In this document: positions 23,260 to 34,084 of the stretch, piece after piece
How the letters are laid out: the number at the start of each line of letters is the position of its first letter
How positions within the stretch are numbered: position 1 is the stretch's first letter
From: Impatiens glandulifera
Taxonomy: Eukaryota; Streptophyta; Magnoliopsida; Ericales; Balsaminaceae
NCBI RefSeq assembly: GCF_907164915.1
Contig: NC_061862.1
Span: 32,200,628 to 32,264,627, forward strand
Length of the DNA stretch: 64,000 nt
Direction of reading: 5' to 3'
Notes under the pieces: generated by a model
What the model saw: the letters and a program-made list of their open reading frames with translations, nothing else
Databases searched by the model: none
What the model was told of the DNA's origin: nothing
Made by a program: the position numbers and the translations under genes

Positions 23260-23868
23260 TTACACAGGTCCATTCAATCGATGCTCATGAAAAAGTAAGT
23301 TCCCGTGCAAATCATCAATGCTTAACGTGCTTAAATCGTTTGACTCCTCAATCGAACACACCACATAGTTAAATTTCGGAATCAAGGATCTGAGAATTTT
23401 GCTCACAATCGTGCTCTGTACCATCGTTTCATCATTCGATTTCATCTTGCTTACCACCGCCAAAGTTCTTCCCAGGAAGACATCAACTTTCTCCCATTCT
23501 TTCATGGCTAGTAACTTAAACTCTCTCCTCAATGCTTGCAGTTGTGCCCTTTTCACCTTTGTGGATCCTTCATACTTCTTTCTCACGGATCCCCAAATCA
23601 TCTTAGAGTTTCTTTTTTCGAGAATAGTCTCCAGTATCTCTTTGTCAATTGATTGGAAAAGAAAATTCTTGACCTTCAAATCCTTCAGTTTCCCTCCTTC
23701 CATAGATTTTCTTTGCGTCTCATCTGCTCCGATGGGTATCTTCGGAACTCCTTCTTCCACCAAACTCCATAGATCTCTGCTTCTGAGAAAGTATTCCATC
23801 GCCATGGACCAGAAGTCATAATAACCGTCGAACTTTCGAATAACTGGCTGCACAAACTTTTCAGACAC
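23260..23868 (-). pseudogene. gag: gag (capsid part) of element D
   Basis: The 202-codon frame encodes a copia Gag capsid of the UBN2 type. It opens with VIRKFDGYYDFWSMAMEYFL and has SLVEEG, a KAKNFLFQSI-like segment (VKNFLFQSID), IWGSVRKKYEGS and LRREFKLLAMKE. A stop (TAA/TAG) at 23,260 separates it from the knuckle frame. The start lies about 50 bp inside the 5' LTR and PBS, as expected. Confidence 0.88.
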
Positions 23869-23902
23869 TTTTCTCTCTTTCTTTTTCTATATTTTACAAA
23901 TG

Positions 23903-23913
23903 GCTCTATACCA
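23903..23913 (-). other. Primer-binding site of element D (one base short)
   Basis: On the minus strand TGGTATAGAGC lies just inside the 5' LTR. It matches the initiator tRNA-Met complement TGGTATCAGAGC with one base deleted. Confidence 0.7.
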
Positions 23914-23915
23914 AA

Positions 23916-24127
23916 TGTAAATTGTTAAACTGAAAAGTATATTAATTTAGCAACATAGTGGCTATATATAGCCTTACAGCACAAAGAAAACCATTTAAAA
24001 ACAAACTAAAAACTAGGGAACTGTCACTACATGCCACCTCAACCCCATTACTCTAAACATGATCTCATAAAGAACTTGACACTATTGACAGTTACAAGAT
24101 AACTAATAACTTACTGAAACTCCAACA
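23916..24127 (-). repeat. 5' LTR of element D
   Basis: The 212-bp LTR begins TGTAAATTGTTAAAC and ends CTCCAACA on the plus strand. It is nearly identical to the copy at 13,926. The TSD TCCCT follows at 24,128-24,132. Confidence 0.95.
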
Positions 24128-24132
24128 TCCCT

Positions 24133-25222
24133 TGCACATTGAATAACATCTTCGAGTAAGGATGAAAAGTTCTACATGTTGAGAAGGAATTTCCTTACGT
24201 ATTCGGTTTTGAGATTGGAGGCTCGAGAGGTGAAACCCGAAAATGGTGAAAAAAAAAACGTTTGAACTTTTTTAATGCCCGACTTGAGGTTGAAATTGAC
24301 CCTGTTGCCGACCGAGCCGCCTGCCTCGCAACCGAAGAAGCCCTTGCGCCTGGCCTTTAATTCGACTGAGCGACCTCTAATCCGATCGAGGATCCTTTTC
24401 TTGTGCAATACCGTAGCCATGTTGTTTCTAACCTCTTCTTTGACCGAATGACGCATTCCCCGACATAAAATTCGACTGAGAGGCCCACACGTTCGCTTCA
24501 TCAACGACTAAAGGCCATCCCGTGCGGACCTAGAGTGCCAGTTTACTTTGGGATCAGCCCAAATCTGCAAACCCACGGGCCAAGCTGCCCGACCCAAATG
24601 GCCTTAAGGGCCTATTCCCACTTTTGTATTTAAATGTTTTTAACATTTGCCAGGACCATTTTGATTTTGAAAATATTCAAATAAAAAATAAAAAATACTT
24701 TTAAATAATTTTTAAAACAATCATTATATATTAATACTCTTCCTGTTGGGCCTTTGGGTCCAGTCCAATCAGGCATTTAATTAAACAATCAAACCCTAAG
24801 AATGTTGCTCATTCTATCATTGTTAGTGAGAGAAAATTCTGAAAAGAAGAGAATGAACAGAGGAAGAAGAAGAGAAGGAGGCAGTAAAGATCTCCTCACA
24901 TTTATCACCTTCATGTTCCAATTTCTTGTTGTATATCTAGACTAGCTTTTAGTCTAAATGAAATTAGTTTTCTCTGTTTGTATACCTCAACTTTGGGTTT
25001 AAAGATGAGAAGAAAATTTGTATCTGTTTCTTATTTATAGTGAAATTTATTCTCTTTTGATCTCCCATCAGCTACTAAAGACCTCTACGAAGACGAAATG
25101 AGAAGACTCATTGCACGAATGTCAAATATTTGTTCCTATGTTTGGTTAGGTTTTTTTAAGGATGGAGACAAATTTAAGTTTTGATGAGAAGTTTGCGTCG
25201 GAGGTCTGCTACTATGTCTTTT
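24133..25222. other. Unassigned DNA between elements D and G, with an LTR-like block
   Basis: 24,133-24,640 is GC-richer and is the continuation of the sequence split by element D; I recognise no gene in it. From about 24,745 (TGTTGGGCCTTTGGG) to 25,069 (TCTCCCATCA) the sequence has TG...CA ends and an LTR-like composition, so a solo LTR is possible. No matching 5-bp duplication was seen, which leaves this weak. Confidence 0.35.
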
Positions 25223-25239
25223 CACTAGTTAAAAATGAT

Positions 25240-25575
25240 CTTTAACGAGAGCAAGAACTCTATGTGAAAGACAAAATGCCATAGTAATAATTTTTACCAA
25301 GGAAGATAAATGCTCTCGGAGGGTCTCGGTAATTTGATTGTTAGTGAAGGAAAAATTATTATCATCAAGAGCATTTTGTGCTCTCGATAATAATATTATC
25401 ACCGAGATCACTTAGCGCTCTCGAAGATAATCTAAACTTATTACCAAGAGCGTTTCGTTAGCTCTTGGAGATAATCATAAATAATTATCGAGTGCGTTTC
25501 TTTAGCTCTCGGTGATAACTATAAATAATTACCGAGAGCATACGTCTATTGCTCTCAGTGATTATAAGATTCTTA
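25240..25575. repeat. Subterminal hairpin repeats of CACTA element G
   Basis: At least six degenerate units alternate CGAGAGC and GCTCTCG, so each pair can form a short hairpin (for example ACCGAGAGC ... GCTCTCAGTGAT near 25,535-25,563). In CACTA elements such subterminal repeats bind the TNPA-like protein. Confidence 0.7.
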
Positions 25576-25601
25576 AAAATAAAATAGTTGTAAGCCGATT
25601 A

Positions 25602-27865
25602 TGATAGGATCGGCTTTATCGTTAGAGACGGGGTCTGGCTAAGGATGAAGGCTTATGAAAAACGGTTTGAAAGAAATCCTGTTAGGCATTTAATTCGCTT
25701 TCTATTCTACGCAAACTTGTGTAAACACTTGAAACGGATTCAAGGCGGAATTGTTTACTTGGGTTTGAAGCACAAGACGAAATATGAGAAGATGACAGAA
25801 AATGAAGAACACAACATTTTGTTTATGGATGTTCGGAGAAACTCTCCTATGTCACGCCTTCTTCCAACCACCGGAAGGATTCTGTATATGATGAGAATCA
25901 AATACAGTTTACACACACACTTATCTCACTATTGAACATAACACTTTCTGTTCAATTACAAGAAGATGAAGAATATCACTCAGCTAATGGTGTTTTGATT
26001 CTAGCTCTCTCTCTCGATTCACACACAGTACAATCAGAAAGAAGCTTCAAGAATGAGTTCAGTAAGCAAGATGATTGAATAGACTCTCTCTCTGTAAAAT
26101 CAGTATGCTTGTTCGTAAGGTTTCGTGTCAGGCAAGGTGCTTCGTCCGTTGCTCTAAGGATTGGTTAAATACTGATCAGAAGCTAACGGTCGAATCTTCA
26201 AGAATGATACGTGGTGCTCTTCTATTGGAAAGCCTCCATTGTACACAGCAGGTTCTGAGCACAAGGATCGTAGCCGTACCGAACTGGTAGTGCGCCGAAT
26301 ATTCCATCAGGGATGTACCTGCAAAACGGGTAATGTGAGGAAAATTCTCTTACGTGTCATTCCTTGATTGGATGCATATAGCTGTTGTACTAATCTTCAC
26401 AAGAGGGTGGAACAGGAGTAGGGTACAGCTATAGCACGTGAGTAGGAGAAATGCTAGATTCAAGCATACTGCTTGAATCAGAGCATTAGACGTAGTTCAG
26501 TTAGACGGATCAGTCTAATGAAATAAGTCAACTCCTTATGATGAAAAACGTCTATTAGACCGCCTGGTCTAATGTACTTAGACTTGCGTCTAATATAATA
26601 ACCATTAGACGGGTACGTCTAACTCCATTGAGTTAGACTACCACGTCTAATTCCGGTTCTACTTCAGACTTATCTGAAGGAATTAGACTCACGTCTAACT
26701 TTCATTAATTAGACAATCCGTCTAATTATAATAACCATTAGACGTGTACGTCTAACTCCACTAAGTTAGACTACCACGTCTAATTCCGGTTCTACTTCAG
26801 ACTTATCTGAAGGAGTTAGACTCACGTCTAACTTTCAATAATTAAACAATCAGTCTAATTATAATAACATTAGACGGGTACGTCTAACTCCACTGAGTTA
26901 GATTACCACGTCTAATTCCGGTTCAACTTCAGACTTATCTGAAGGAGTTAAACTCACGTCTAACTTTCAATAATTAGACAATCAGTCTAATTATAATAAC
27001 CATTAGACGGGTACGTCTAACTCCACTGAGTTAGACTACCACGTCTAATTCCGGTTCTAATTTAGACTTATCTGAAGGAGTTAGACCCACGTCTAACTTT
27101 CAATAATTAGACAATCAGTCTAATTATAATAACCATTAGACGGGTACGTCTAACTCCACTGAGTTAGACTACCACGTCTAATTCCGCGTATTCATTAGAC
27201 AACCCGTCTAATTCTTTACGTCTATTAGACTTACACGTCTAACTCCGATGAGTTAGATTGTACGTCTAATTCCATTAGACTCACGTCTAATTCCGTGTAT
27301 TCATTAGACAACCCGTCTAATTCTTTACGTCTATTAGACTTACACGTCTAACTCCGATGAGTTAGACTGTACGTCTAATTCCATTAGACTCACGTCTAAT
27401 TTCGTGTATTCATTAGACGACCCGTCTAATTCTTTACACGTCTATTAGACTTACACGTCTAACTCTGATGAGTTAGACTGTACGTCTAATTCTATTAGAC
27501 TTACGTCTAATTCCGTGTATTCATTAGACTACCCGTCTAATTTTTTACACGTCTATTAGACTTACACGTCTAACTCCGATGAGTTAGACTGTACGTCTAA
27601 TTCTATTAGACTTACGTCTAATTCATGCGTTTATTAGACTGCCCCGTCTAACTCCGTTGAGTTAGACTGAGCGTCTAATTTCATTTGACTTGTGTCTAAC
27701 TTAATGCGAATGGAGATCAAAATCGGTCTAATGATCCTCATTAGATCCAAGTCCAAAGATATGTTTGTCTTAATACACCTGTATCAAAACTTATAACTTA
27801 TTTCATCATCAAAATATCAGGGGATAAATTATTTCAACACTCAGTCAAAATAATTTGACCCAACA
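25602..27865 (-). repeat. 3' LTR of B2
   Basis: It runs TGATAGGATCGG...TTTGACCCAACA on the plus strand. It contains a TTAGAC/GTCTAA array with 132-133-bp units (starts at 26,604, 26,737, 26,869, 27,002 and 27,135) followed by 109-111-bp units (27,274, 27,383, 27,494). Confidence 0.95.
26500..27700. repeat. TTAGAC/GTCTAA array in the 3' LTR of B2
   Basis: The array has the same two-tier architecture as in B1, but with a 133-bp first tier instead of 135 bp. Dozens of inverted TTAGAC/GTCTAA pairs are present. The spacers mostly read CACGT, TACGT or CCCGT. Confidence 0.95.
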
Positions 27866-27880
27866 ATTTCCCCATTTTTG
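27866..27880 (-). other. Polypurine tract of B2
   Basis: On the minus strand AAAAATGGGGAAAT lies directly before the 3' LTR. The same tract is seen next to the left LTR of B3 (40,340) and the middle LTR (47,767). Confidence 0.8.
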
Positions 27881-28157
27881 ATGAAGAAATTGCAAACCTG
27901 CATACAAATAACACAACATGCATTCATCCAATAAATAAACAAACAGACAACATGCAAGTAATCATTCAAAAGCATCTACGTTAATCATATATAAGTGTTT
28001 TCAGAAGAAACACTCAAAACATTGTTCAGTGTAACCATGATAATTTTACCAAAAGCATTATAGAGACATTCAAAAATAACTATAAAAAAAGACATTTAAA
28101 CATTAGTCTTCTTCTTCTTCTCCCTGGTCATAACTTCTGGACATGATACACTTCAGC

Positions 28158-28913
28158 CTAAGATGCCTCTAAGACAGCAGTTACGAGAGAGTTGGAGTCT
28201 TCACTTTTACGTTTCTTAGATTTGAGCGTTTCCACCCTTTGAATATAATCTACCACTTTCTGGTAGTTCAGGATCTTAGAAGGGAGGGGAAACTCTTACC
28301 AGATTCGTTCAGACGATGATAGAGAAAGGAACTAAGAGGACCGTCAAAGCCAAAGATCTTCTTTCTGGCTACAACCATTCTGACAAGGTTCCCGAAGAGG
28401 AAGCTTTTCCAGTTCACAGGAACACCCCTAGTGATAGCCACCATTATCTGAAAAGCCTCCGTACAGTACTTGTAGGAGGTTTCTTTAGATAGAAGGGATT
28501 TAGAAATGATATCACTTTGAAGAGCATATTCAACCTTCAGAAGGTTCCTTTCCATGAATATCTACTTCAGAGGAATCCGAAAAGACTTTGATCATCAAAA
28601 TCATGAGGTTAGGGTGAGTAGAGGAGAAGTCATCAATACCTTCTGTTGGGAGATGGAAAAACTCACCAAAGGATTCTTCTGTGAGCCATACCATCTGGCC
28701 CATTACAGCACCGGCAATGACACTATCTTGATAGAAGCTAGCGGTTTGGAAGAACTCATTTACAAGTTGTTCATGATAGGTTTCATGAGGGGTGAGGAAT
28801 CTTCTCAACCCTGTAGCTTTCAGAGAATCGAACATCCTTTGCATGCCCGGAGATTCAAGAGTGGAAACAAATTGAAAGTCCACCTGAATCGATTTTGGTC
28901 GGAAGGGCAGCAT
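28158..28913 (-). pseudogene. Short P ORF of B2 (post-pol ORF, unknown function)
   Basis: From the ATG at 28,913 to the TAG at 28,158-28,160 is 756 bp, or 252 codons, but two compensating frameshifts (near 28,550 and 28,285) break it. The N-terminal domain is homologous to the long P of B1 and B3: QVDF (10-13), EFFQTA (53-58), EFFHLPTEG (84-92), then VDIHGK, SKSLLSKETSYKYC and PVNWKSFLFGNL. The C-terminus has a basic KSKKRKSE stretch that looks like a monopartite nuclear localisation signal, followed by a conserved TAVLEAS end that B4 shares (TAVLETS). I recognise no enzymatic motif. The position equals the env-like ORF of Sireviruses, but no transmembrane segment is seen. Confidence 0.7.
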
Positions 28914-29670
28914 GTTGATTTGAAGAACAAAGGATTGAGAGATTCAAAAAGTTCTATTTCTAAAGAGAGAAAGAGATTTCAGGAACTTCTAACCTTTTAG
29001 AGAGAATTAACCTATTAATACCGGGGTTTTAATTATTAAGAAGAATGCTAATGATTATTTCTACCGTGAAGAATTTCAAAAACAGATCCCAATACACAAA
29101 GTTTAATGTTAGCATGAAATAATCCGTCTAATACTAAATGTACAAGCAAAAGATGTCGGAAATATTTGTCATTTCTTGTATATTGAGAGACACGTGTCTT
29201 CAATTCTTTTGAGAAATGACTGATTTATTTTTCGGCGGGAAAAGTAACTCAAACAGACGTCATTAAAGGGACAGTTGTCCTAATTGCTAGAAGATAGACG
29301 TTTTTATTCTTCTTTTCACATTTTCAATTTCTTTTAAAAATCAGTCTATTAGACGTGTGCGTCTAATTATGCTATAACAGCACGTGATACACGCGTGTCT
29401 GATTAGAAGTGAGCAGCATCTTGCTCATGACGTAAAAACGTCTAACGTCTATTAGACATGTCTGTCTAATAGATGCATCCGTCTAATCAAGCAGGTTAAA
29501 ATAACCAAGACAATGATTTCATATAGATATGAAACTGCTTAAGGGAAATGTTCGTCTAAGTAGCTGTGTTTCTCAGACTTTGAATCCTTAGGACGAATTA
29601 GAGCCTCCGTCTTTCATATATGTTCAGTTTCGTTTTGACCAATACGTTCCCCCTCAATTTATGCACATAA
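28914..29670 (-). promoter_or_regulatory. pol-P spacer of B2 with conserved motifs
   Basis: The spacer carries GACACGTGTC at 29,189-29,198 and a block of TTAGAC/GTCTAA pairs at about 29,345-29,500, including the conserved TGCTCATGACGTAAAAACG string near 29,423. These match the B1, B3 and B4 spacers in order. No clear TATA box like that of B1 and B3 is visible. Confidence 0.5.
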
Positions 29671-29675
29671 TTACG

Positions 29676-32600
29676 TCAATCAAGATCAACAAGACCTAGC
29701 ATGTTTCTGAAATGAGAAAACTTAGCTTCTGGAAGAGGTTTTGTGAAAATGTCTGCAGTTTGTTGATCTGTAGGAACATGTTCAAGACGGATTTGCTTCT
29801 GATTGACATGTTCTCGGATGAAATGATGCCTGATTTCAATATGCTTTGTCCGAGAATGCAAAACATGATTATAGGATATTGCGATGGCACTAGTGTTGTC
29901 GCAGAAAATTGGAGATTCATCAGCCTCAATTTCATAGTCTTTGAGCTGTTGCTGAATCTAAAGAACTTGAGAGCAGCAACTACCAACTACAAGATACTCT
30001 GCTTCAGCTGTAGAGGTTGCCACAGAAGTCTGCTTCTTGCTGAACCATGTGATCAGACGATCTCCAAGGAACTGGCAAGTTCCACTTGTTCTTTTTCTAT
30101 CAATTTTGCATCCTGCATAATCTGCATCTAAGAAGCTAATTAAATTAAAACTGGAATCCTTCGGATACCACAGTCCCACATTTTGAGTTCCCTTTAAATA
30201 TTTAAGAATACGTTTAGCAGCAGTGAAATGAGAGAGTTTAGGATCAGCCTGAAATCTGCCACAAACACCAACAACAAATTGGATGTCTGGCCTGCTGGCA
30301 GTTACATATTGCAAGGAATCGATGAGTCCTCTATATGTTGTAACATCTACGCTTTGGTCACCTTCATCTTTGTCCAATTTGACTAAGGAGCTCATAGGAG
30401 TAGCTATTGCAGAACAGTTCTCCAAACCAAATTTCTTTAGCAATTCTTTGGTGTATTTGGCTTGGTTGATGAGGGTCCCGTTTTCCAGCTGACGGATTTG
30501 AAGTCCAAGGAAGAATGTAAGTTCTCCCATCATGCTCATTTCAAACCTATCCTGCATCAGCTTGGCAAATTTCTCACATAGTTTGGGGTTAGTTGACCCA
30601 AAGATAATGTCATCAACATATATCTGAACAAGTAGTATATGGGAGTCTTTAGCAAATTTGAACAGGGTTTTATCCACTGTTCCAACAACAAAATCATGAT
30701 CAAATAAAAAATTGGTTAGAGTGTCATACCAAGCTCTAGGAGCTTGTTTTAGACCATACAATGCTTTGTTAAGTCTATCAACATGATCAGGTAAAACATG
30801 ATCTACGAAACCAGGGGGCTGCTCAACATATACTTCTTCATTTAATTTTCCATTTAAAAATGCATTTTTTACATCCATTTGAAAAACTTTAAAATTCTTA
30901 AATGATGCATATGCTAGGAAGATTCGGATTGCCTCTAGTCTTGCAACCGGTGTAAAAGACTCATCAAAGTCAATACCTTCCTCTTATCTGTATCCTTGAG
31001 CAACTAAACGAGCTTTGTTTCTGATGACTAGGAAATCTTCACTGAGCTTGTTTCTAAAGACCCATCTTGTTCCTATAACTGACTTGTCAGTTGGTCTAGG
31101 AGTAAGATACCACACTTTATTTCTATCAAATTGGTTTAACTCCTCTTGCATAGCATTGATCCAGTCTGGATCAACTATAGCTTCACCAATTTTCTTTGGT
31201 TCAATTTGAGAAATAAATGCATAATTGGCCATTTCATCCATCAATTGACGTCTTGTTCTTCGAGGAGAAAAAGGGTTACCAATTATCAGTTCTGGTGGAT
31301 GATTTCTGTTCCATCTGAAATTGGAACCAAGAGGATTGGTCATCTGAACCGGTGACACCGCGACATCCAAACTTTCAACTTCTTGTTGAACAGGAGTTTG
31401 TATGTCTGGTTGAACTTCAACCGGATTAGCCACAGGATCAGATAGAGCCATCAGCTTGTCCAAAGTTTCTTCTTCTTCAATCACAAACTCAATACTAGCC
31501 GCTTGCAGTCTGCCAGCAAGATCAATGGGTTCTTTGGATTTGCCCTCAACAGGCTCATCAAAATAACATGAAGGGATTCTTCAACAGTCTGAGTTCTTTT
31601 GTTGTATACTCTGTAAGACTTGCTTACTGATGAGTATCCCAACATAAATCCCTCATCTGCTTTAACATCAAAGGCAGTTAAATAAACCTTTCCATTGTTA
31701 TGGATAAAACATTTACATCCAAACATTTTAAAATAAGAAACTGTGGGAATTATCCCATAATACAATTCATAGAGAGTTTTATCAAAACGTTTGTTAATAA
31801 TTGATCAGTTTTGAGTATAACATGCAGTACTAATAGCTTCCGCCTAGAACCTCTGAGGAACATCTGATTCAGCAAGCATAGATCTCGCTGCTTCTTTCAG
31901 AGTTCTCACACTTCTCTCAGCAATGCCGTTTTGCTGTGGAGTTCTGGAACTAGACAACTCGTGCCTAATTCCATTCTCCTCAAGATAAGATGATAGAATT
32001 CTGTTAGTGAATTCAGTTCCTTGATCACTTCTAATACATGAGATATTCAGAGTTTTCTGATTCTGAATGCCTCTAAATATTCTGATCAAATTTTCAGCAA
32101 TTTTATCTTTTGGTGACAAAAATGCAACCCACGTAAAACGTGAAAAATAATCAATAACAATTAAGGCAAATCTAATTCCTCCTACACTTTTTACAGGAAT
32201 TGGACCAAAGAGATCCATATGTAAAAGTTCTAGGATACGGCTGGATTGTGATTTTCCTTTGCTTTTGAACGATGATCTGCCCTGTTTGCCTAACTGGCAA
32301 GCAGTGCAAGTCTTGTCCTTTGAAAACTGAAGATTAGGTAAACCAATAACTAAATTTTTTGAACAAATGTTGTTGATAGTTTTAAAATTCAAGTGGTTCA
32401 AACGTTTATGCCATAATCATTTCTGGTCATTTTTGGCAATCATGCACATAGGATCAGTTGTTTCTTTTTGCCAATTCATTTTATATGAGTTTCTTACTCT
32501 GCTTCCAGTTAATAAGATGTTTCCCTCTTGGTCTTTAACTAAACATGCCTGAGTTTGAAAATCTACTAACAAACCATTATCACAGAGTGGACTGATACTG

Positions 32601-32800
32601 ATTAAGTTATAACACAGGTTGTCAACTAGCAGCACATCATTAATAGTTAGATTACCATGAATAATCTTACCCTTACCCATGGTCTTACCCTTCTTGTTGT
32701 CACCAAATGTGATCTTAGGTCCAGAGCAGTCTGGTATATTAGTGAGAAGTCGTCTGTTTCCAGTCATATGCCTAGAACATCCGCTATCAAGATACCATAC
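29676..32800 (-). pseudogene. pol: pol of element B2 (protease, integrase, RT, RNase H)
   Basis: Minus-strand domains in order are as follows. Protease: a WYLDSGCSRHMTG segment near 32,770. Integrase: HLNF and a CX2C finger remnant, then the catalytic core with DLFGP, SDQGTEF and QQNGIAERSVRTLKEA (about 32,401-31,844). [38 protein letters not shown] and an intact [11 protein letters not shown]. RNase [23 protein letters not shown], ending LGLVDLD at 29,676. Frameshifts or stops lie near 31,840, 31,770, 31,480, 30,980, 30,880 and 29,950. The catalytic residues I can see are retained, so decay looks recent. Confidence 0.92.
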
Positions 32801-32868
32801 AAATTCCTCCAGTCCTTCATTTATTTGTACCTACATAAATAAATATTACAATCTTTTGGTACCCACAT

Positions 32869-34035
32869 TCAATTGGGTCCTCGGTCAATCAGTCCCTTAG
32901 GAATCCATATTTGAGTTACTCTGATGGATTTCCCATTCTGTGTTGTTATTAATGCATAGGTTTTTGACTTCCTGCTAGCCACTGATCCTTTAGTTTTTGA
33001 AGAGGATTTTCTTTTAAAACTCTTTGACTTAGAGTCGGGTTTTAATTTACCATACTTATTGGCCTTTTCAAGCTTATTCTTAAGCCAGCTAACAGTTGGT
33101 GGAACATAAATTATTTCATTTTTAAAAGCCACTTCTTCATGAATAGGATCAGATTCCATGTCAGTCATACTTCCTTTGACAAAACTTATTGGCTTAAGTT
33201 TTTCATTTGGCTTTGACTTTTTGCAGGACAGGTTAGGATCATTGCTATCAAATCCCAATCCGGATTTAGATCCAGCAGGTTTCAACATGCTGATCTGATA
33301 TTTGACAGCATCACCAGACCTTGTCCATGCATTGACTATGTAGTTCAGTCTTTTGTTTTCAGATGAAAGAGTTTGAATCTGTTCTTTGAGCATCTCATTC
33401 TCTGATGAGATCTCTGTTAAATTTTCATCAAAAGCATTTGATTCGGGTTCTTGTTTTGAAAAGAGAATAGTTGATTCATATTTGACTTTCATTTCATAAA
33501 AAGAGTCAGCTAACTTTTTGTACTCAATAGCCATGTCATTGAGTGCATTAGTTAGCTCCTCGTTTGTAAATTCTGGTTCAGAGATATTATTTACCTTAGG
33601 TTGGTCATCAGCCATCAGGCATTTTACAGCTTCATTTTCTTTTTCGGTAGGAGATTCCTCAGTATCACTGTCGGCCCATCTGGATTTGTTCTGACTACAC
33701 ATGAATGCGTTCTGGTTGTTCTTTGCTTGAGGGCTCACTCCATGGATCTGGCTGATCTTATCCCATATTTCTTTTGCAGTGGAGCAGGAATTAATCTCAC
33801 AGAACATTTTAGTGTTGAGAGACTGGAACAGGATGTTCTTAGCAACATTATCCAGGTTGTTTGTCACCTTATCTTCAGTGGTCCACTCACTTCTTGGCTT
33901 TGAGATTTTTATGGGACTATCAGTGATGACACTCCACATATCATAGTCAATAGCAGCAAAGTGAGCTTGCATCTTTATCATCCACAAATCATAGTTATCC
34001 TTTGACAGAAGAGGGATTTCATTAATGCAAGACAT
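32869..34035 (-). pseudogene. gag: gag of element B2, internally deleted
   Basis: I take the ATG at 34,035 because it aligns with the B1 and B3 Gag starts; the open frame itself extends into the LTR. The capsid start (LSKDNYDLWMIKMQAHF, KEIWDKI) is followed, near 33,690, by a jump to the acidic segment (DSDTEESPTEKENE). Roughly 190 residues present in B1, including the CCHC knuckle, are therefore missing in frame. The C-terminal Lys/Ser-rich tail and the terminal DRGPN-stop followed by MWVPK are kept. Without the knuckle, RNA packaging should be impaired. Confidence 0.85.
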
Positions 34036-34070
34036 GCTTTGGAAACTTGATGCTTGAGAATAGAAACAAG

Positions 34071-34082
34071 GCTCTGATACCA
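34071..34082 (-). other. Primer-binding site of B2
   Basis: On the minus strand it reads TGGTATCAGAGC, complementary to initiator tRNA-Met, 2 bases inside the 5' LTR. Confidence 0.92.
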
Positions 34083-34084
34083 AT

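Larger units (their letters stand above)
13926..24127 (-). mobile_element. Ty1/copia element D (Tnt1-like), interrupted by B1
   Basis: Two short LTRs (13,926-14,142 and 23,916-24,127) are flanked by the perfect 5-bp target duplication TCCCT (13,921-13,925 and 24,128-24,132). On the minus strand the order is 5' LTR, PBS, gag, protease start, then the B1 element, then reverse transcriptase, RNase H, polypurine tract and 3' LTR. The integrase is missing: the frame jumps from the protease region (near 22,716) to RT (near 15,790), so DNA was lost with the B1 insertion. Gag and RT resemble the Tnt1 group in motif style (DGYYDFWS, WFLDSGCSNH, LIFTGND). Confidence 0.93.

Noticed and set aside
24745..25069. 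Solo LTR
   Set aside because: TG...CA ends and composition fit, but no flanking 5-bp duplication and no partner copy were seen, so it is only mentioned within the unassigned segment.
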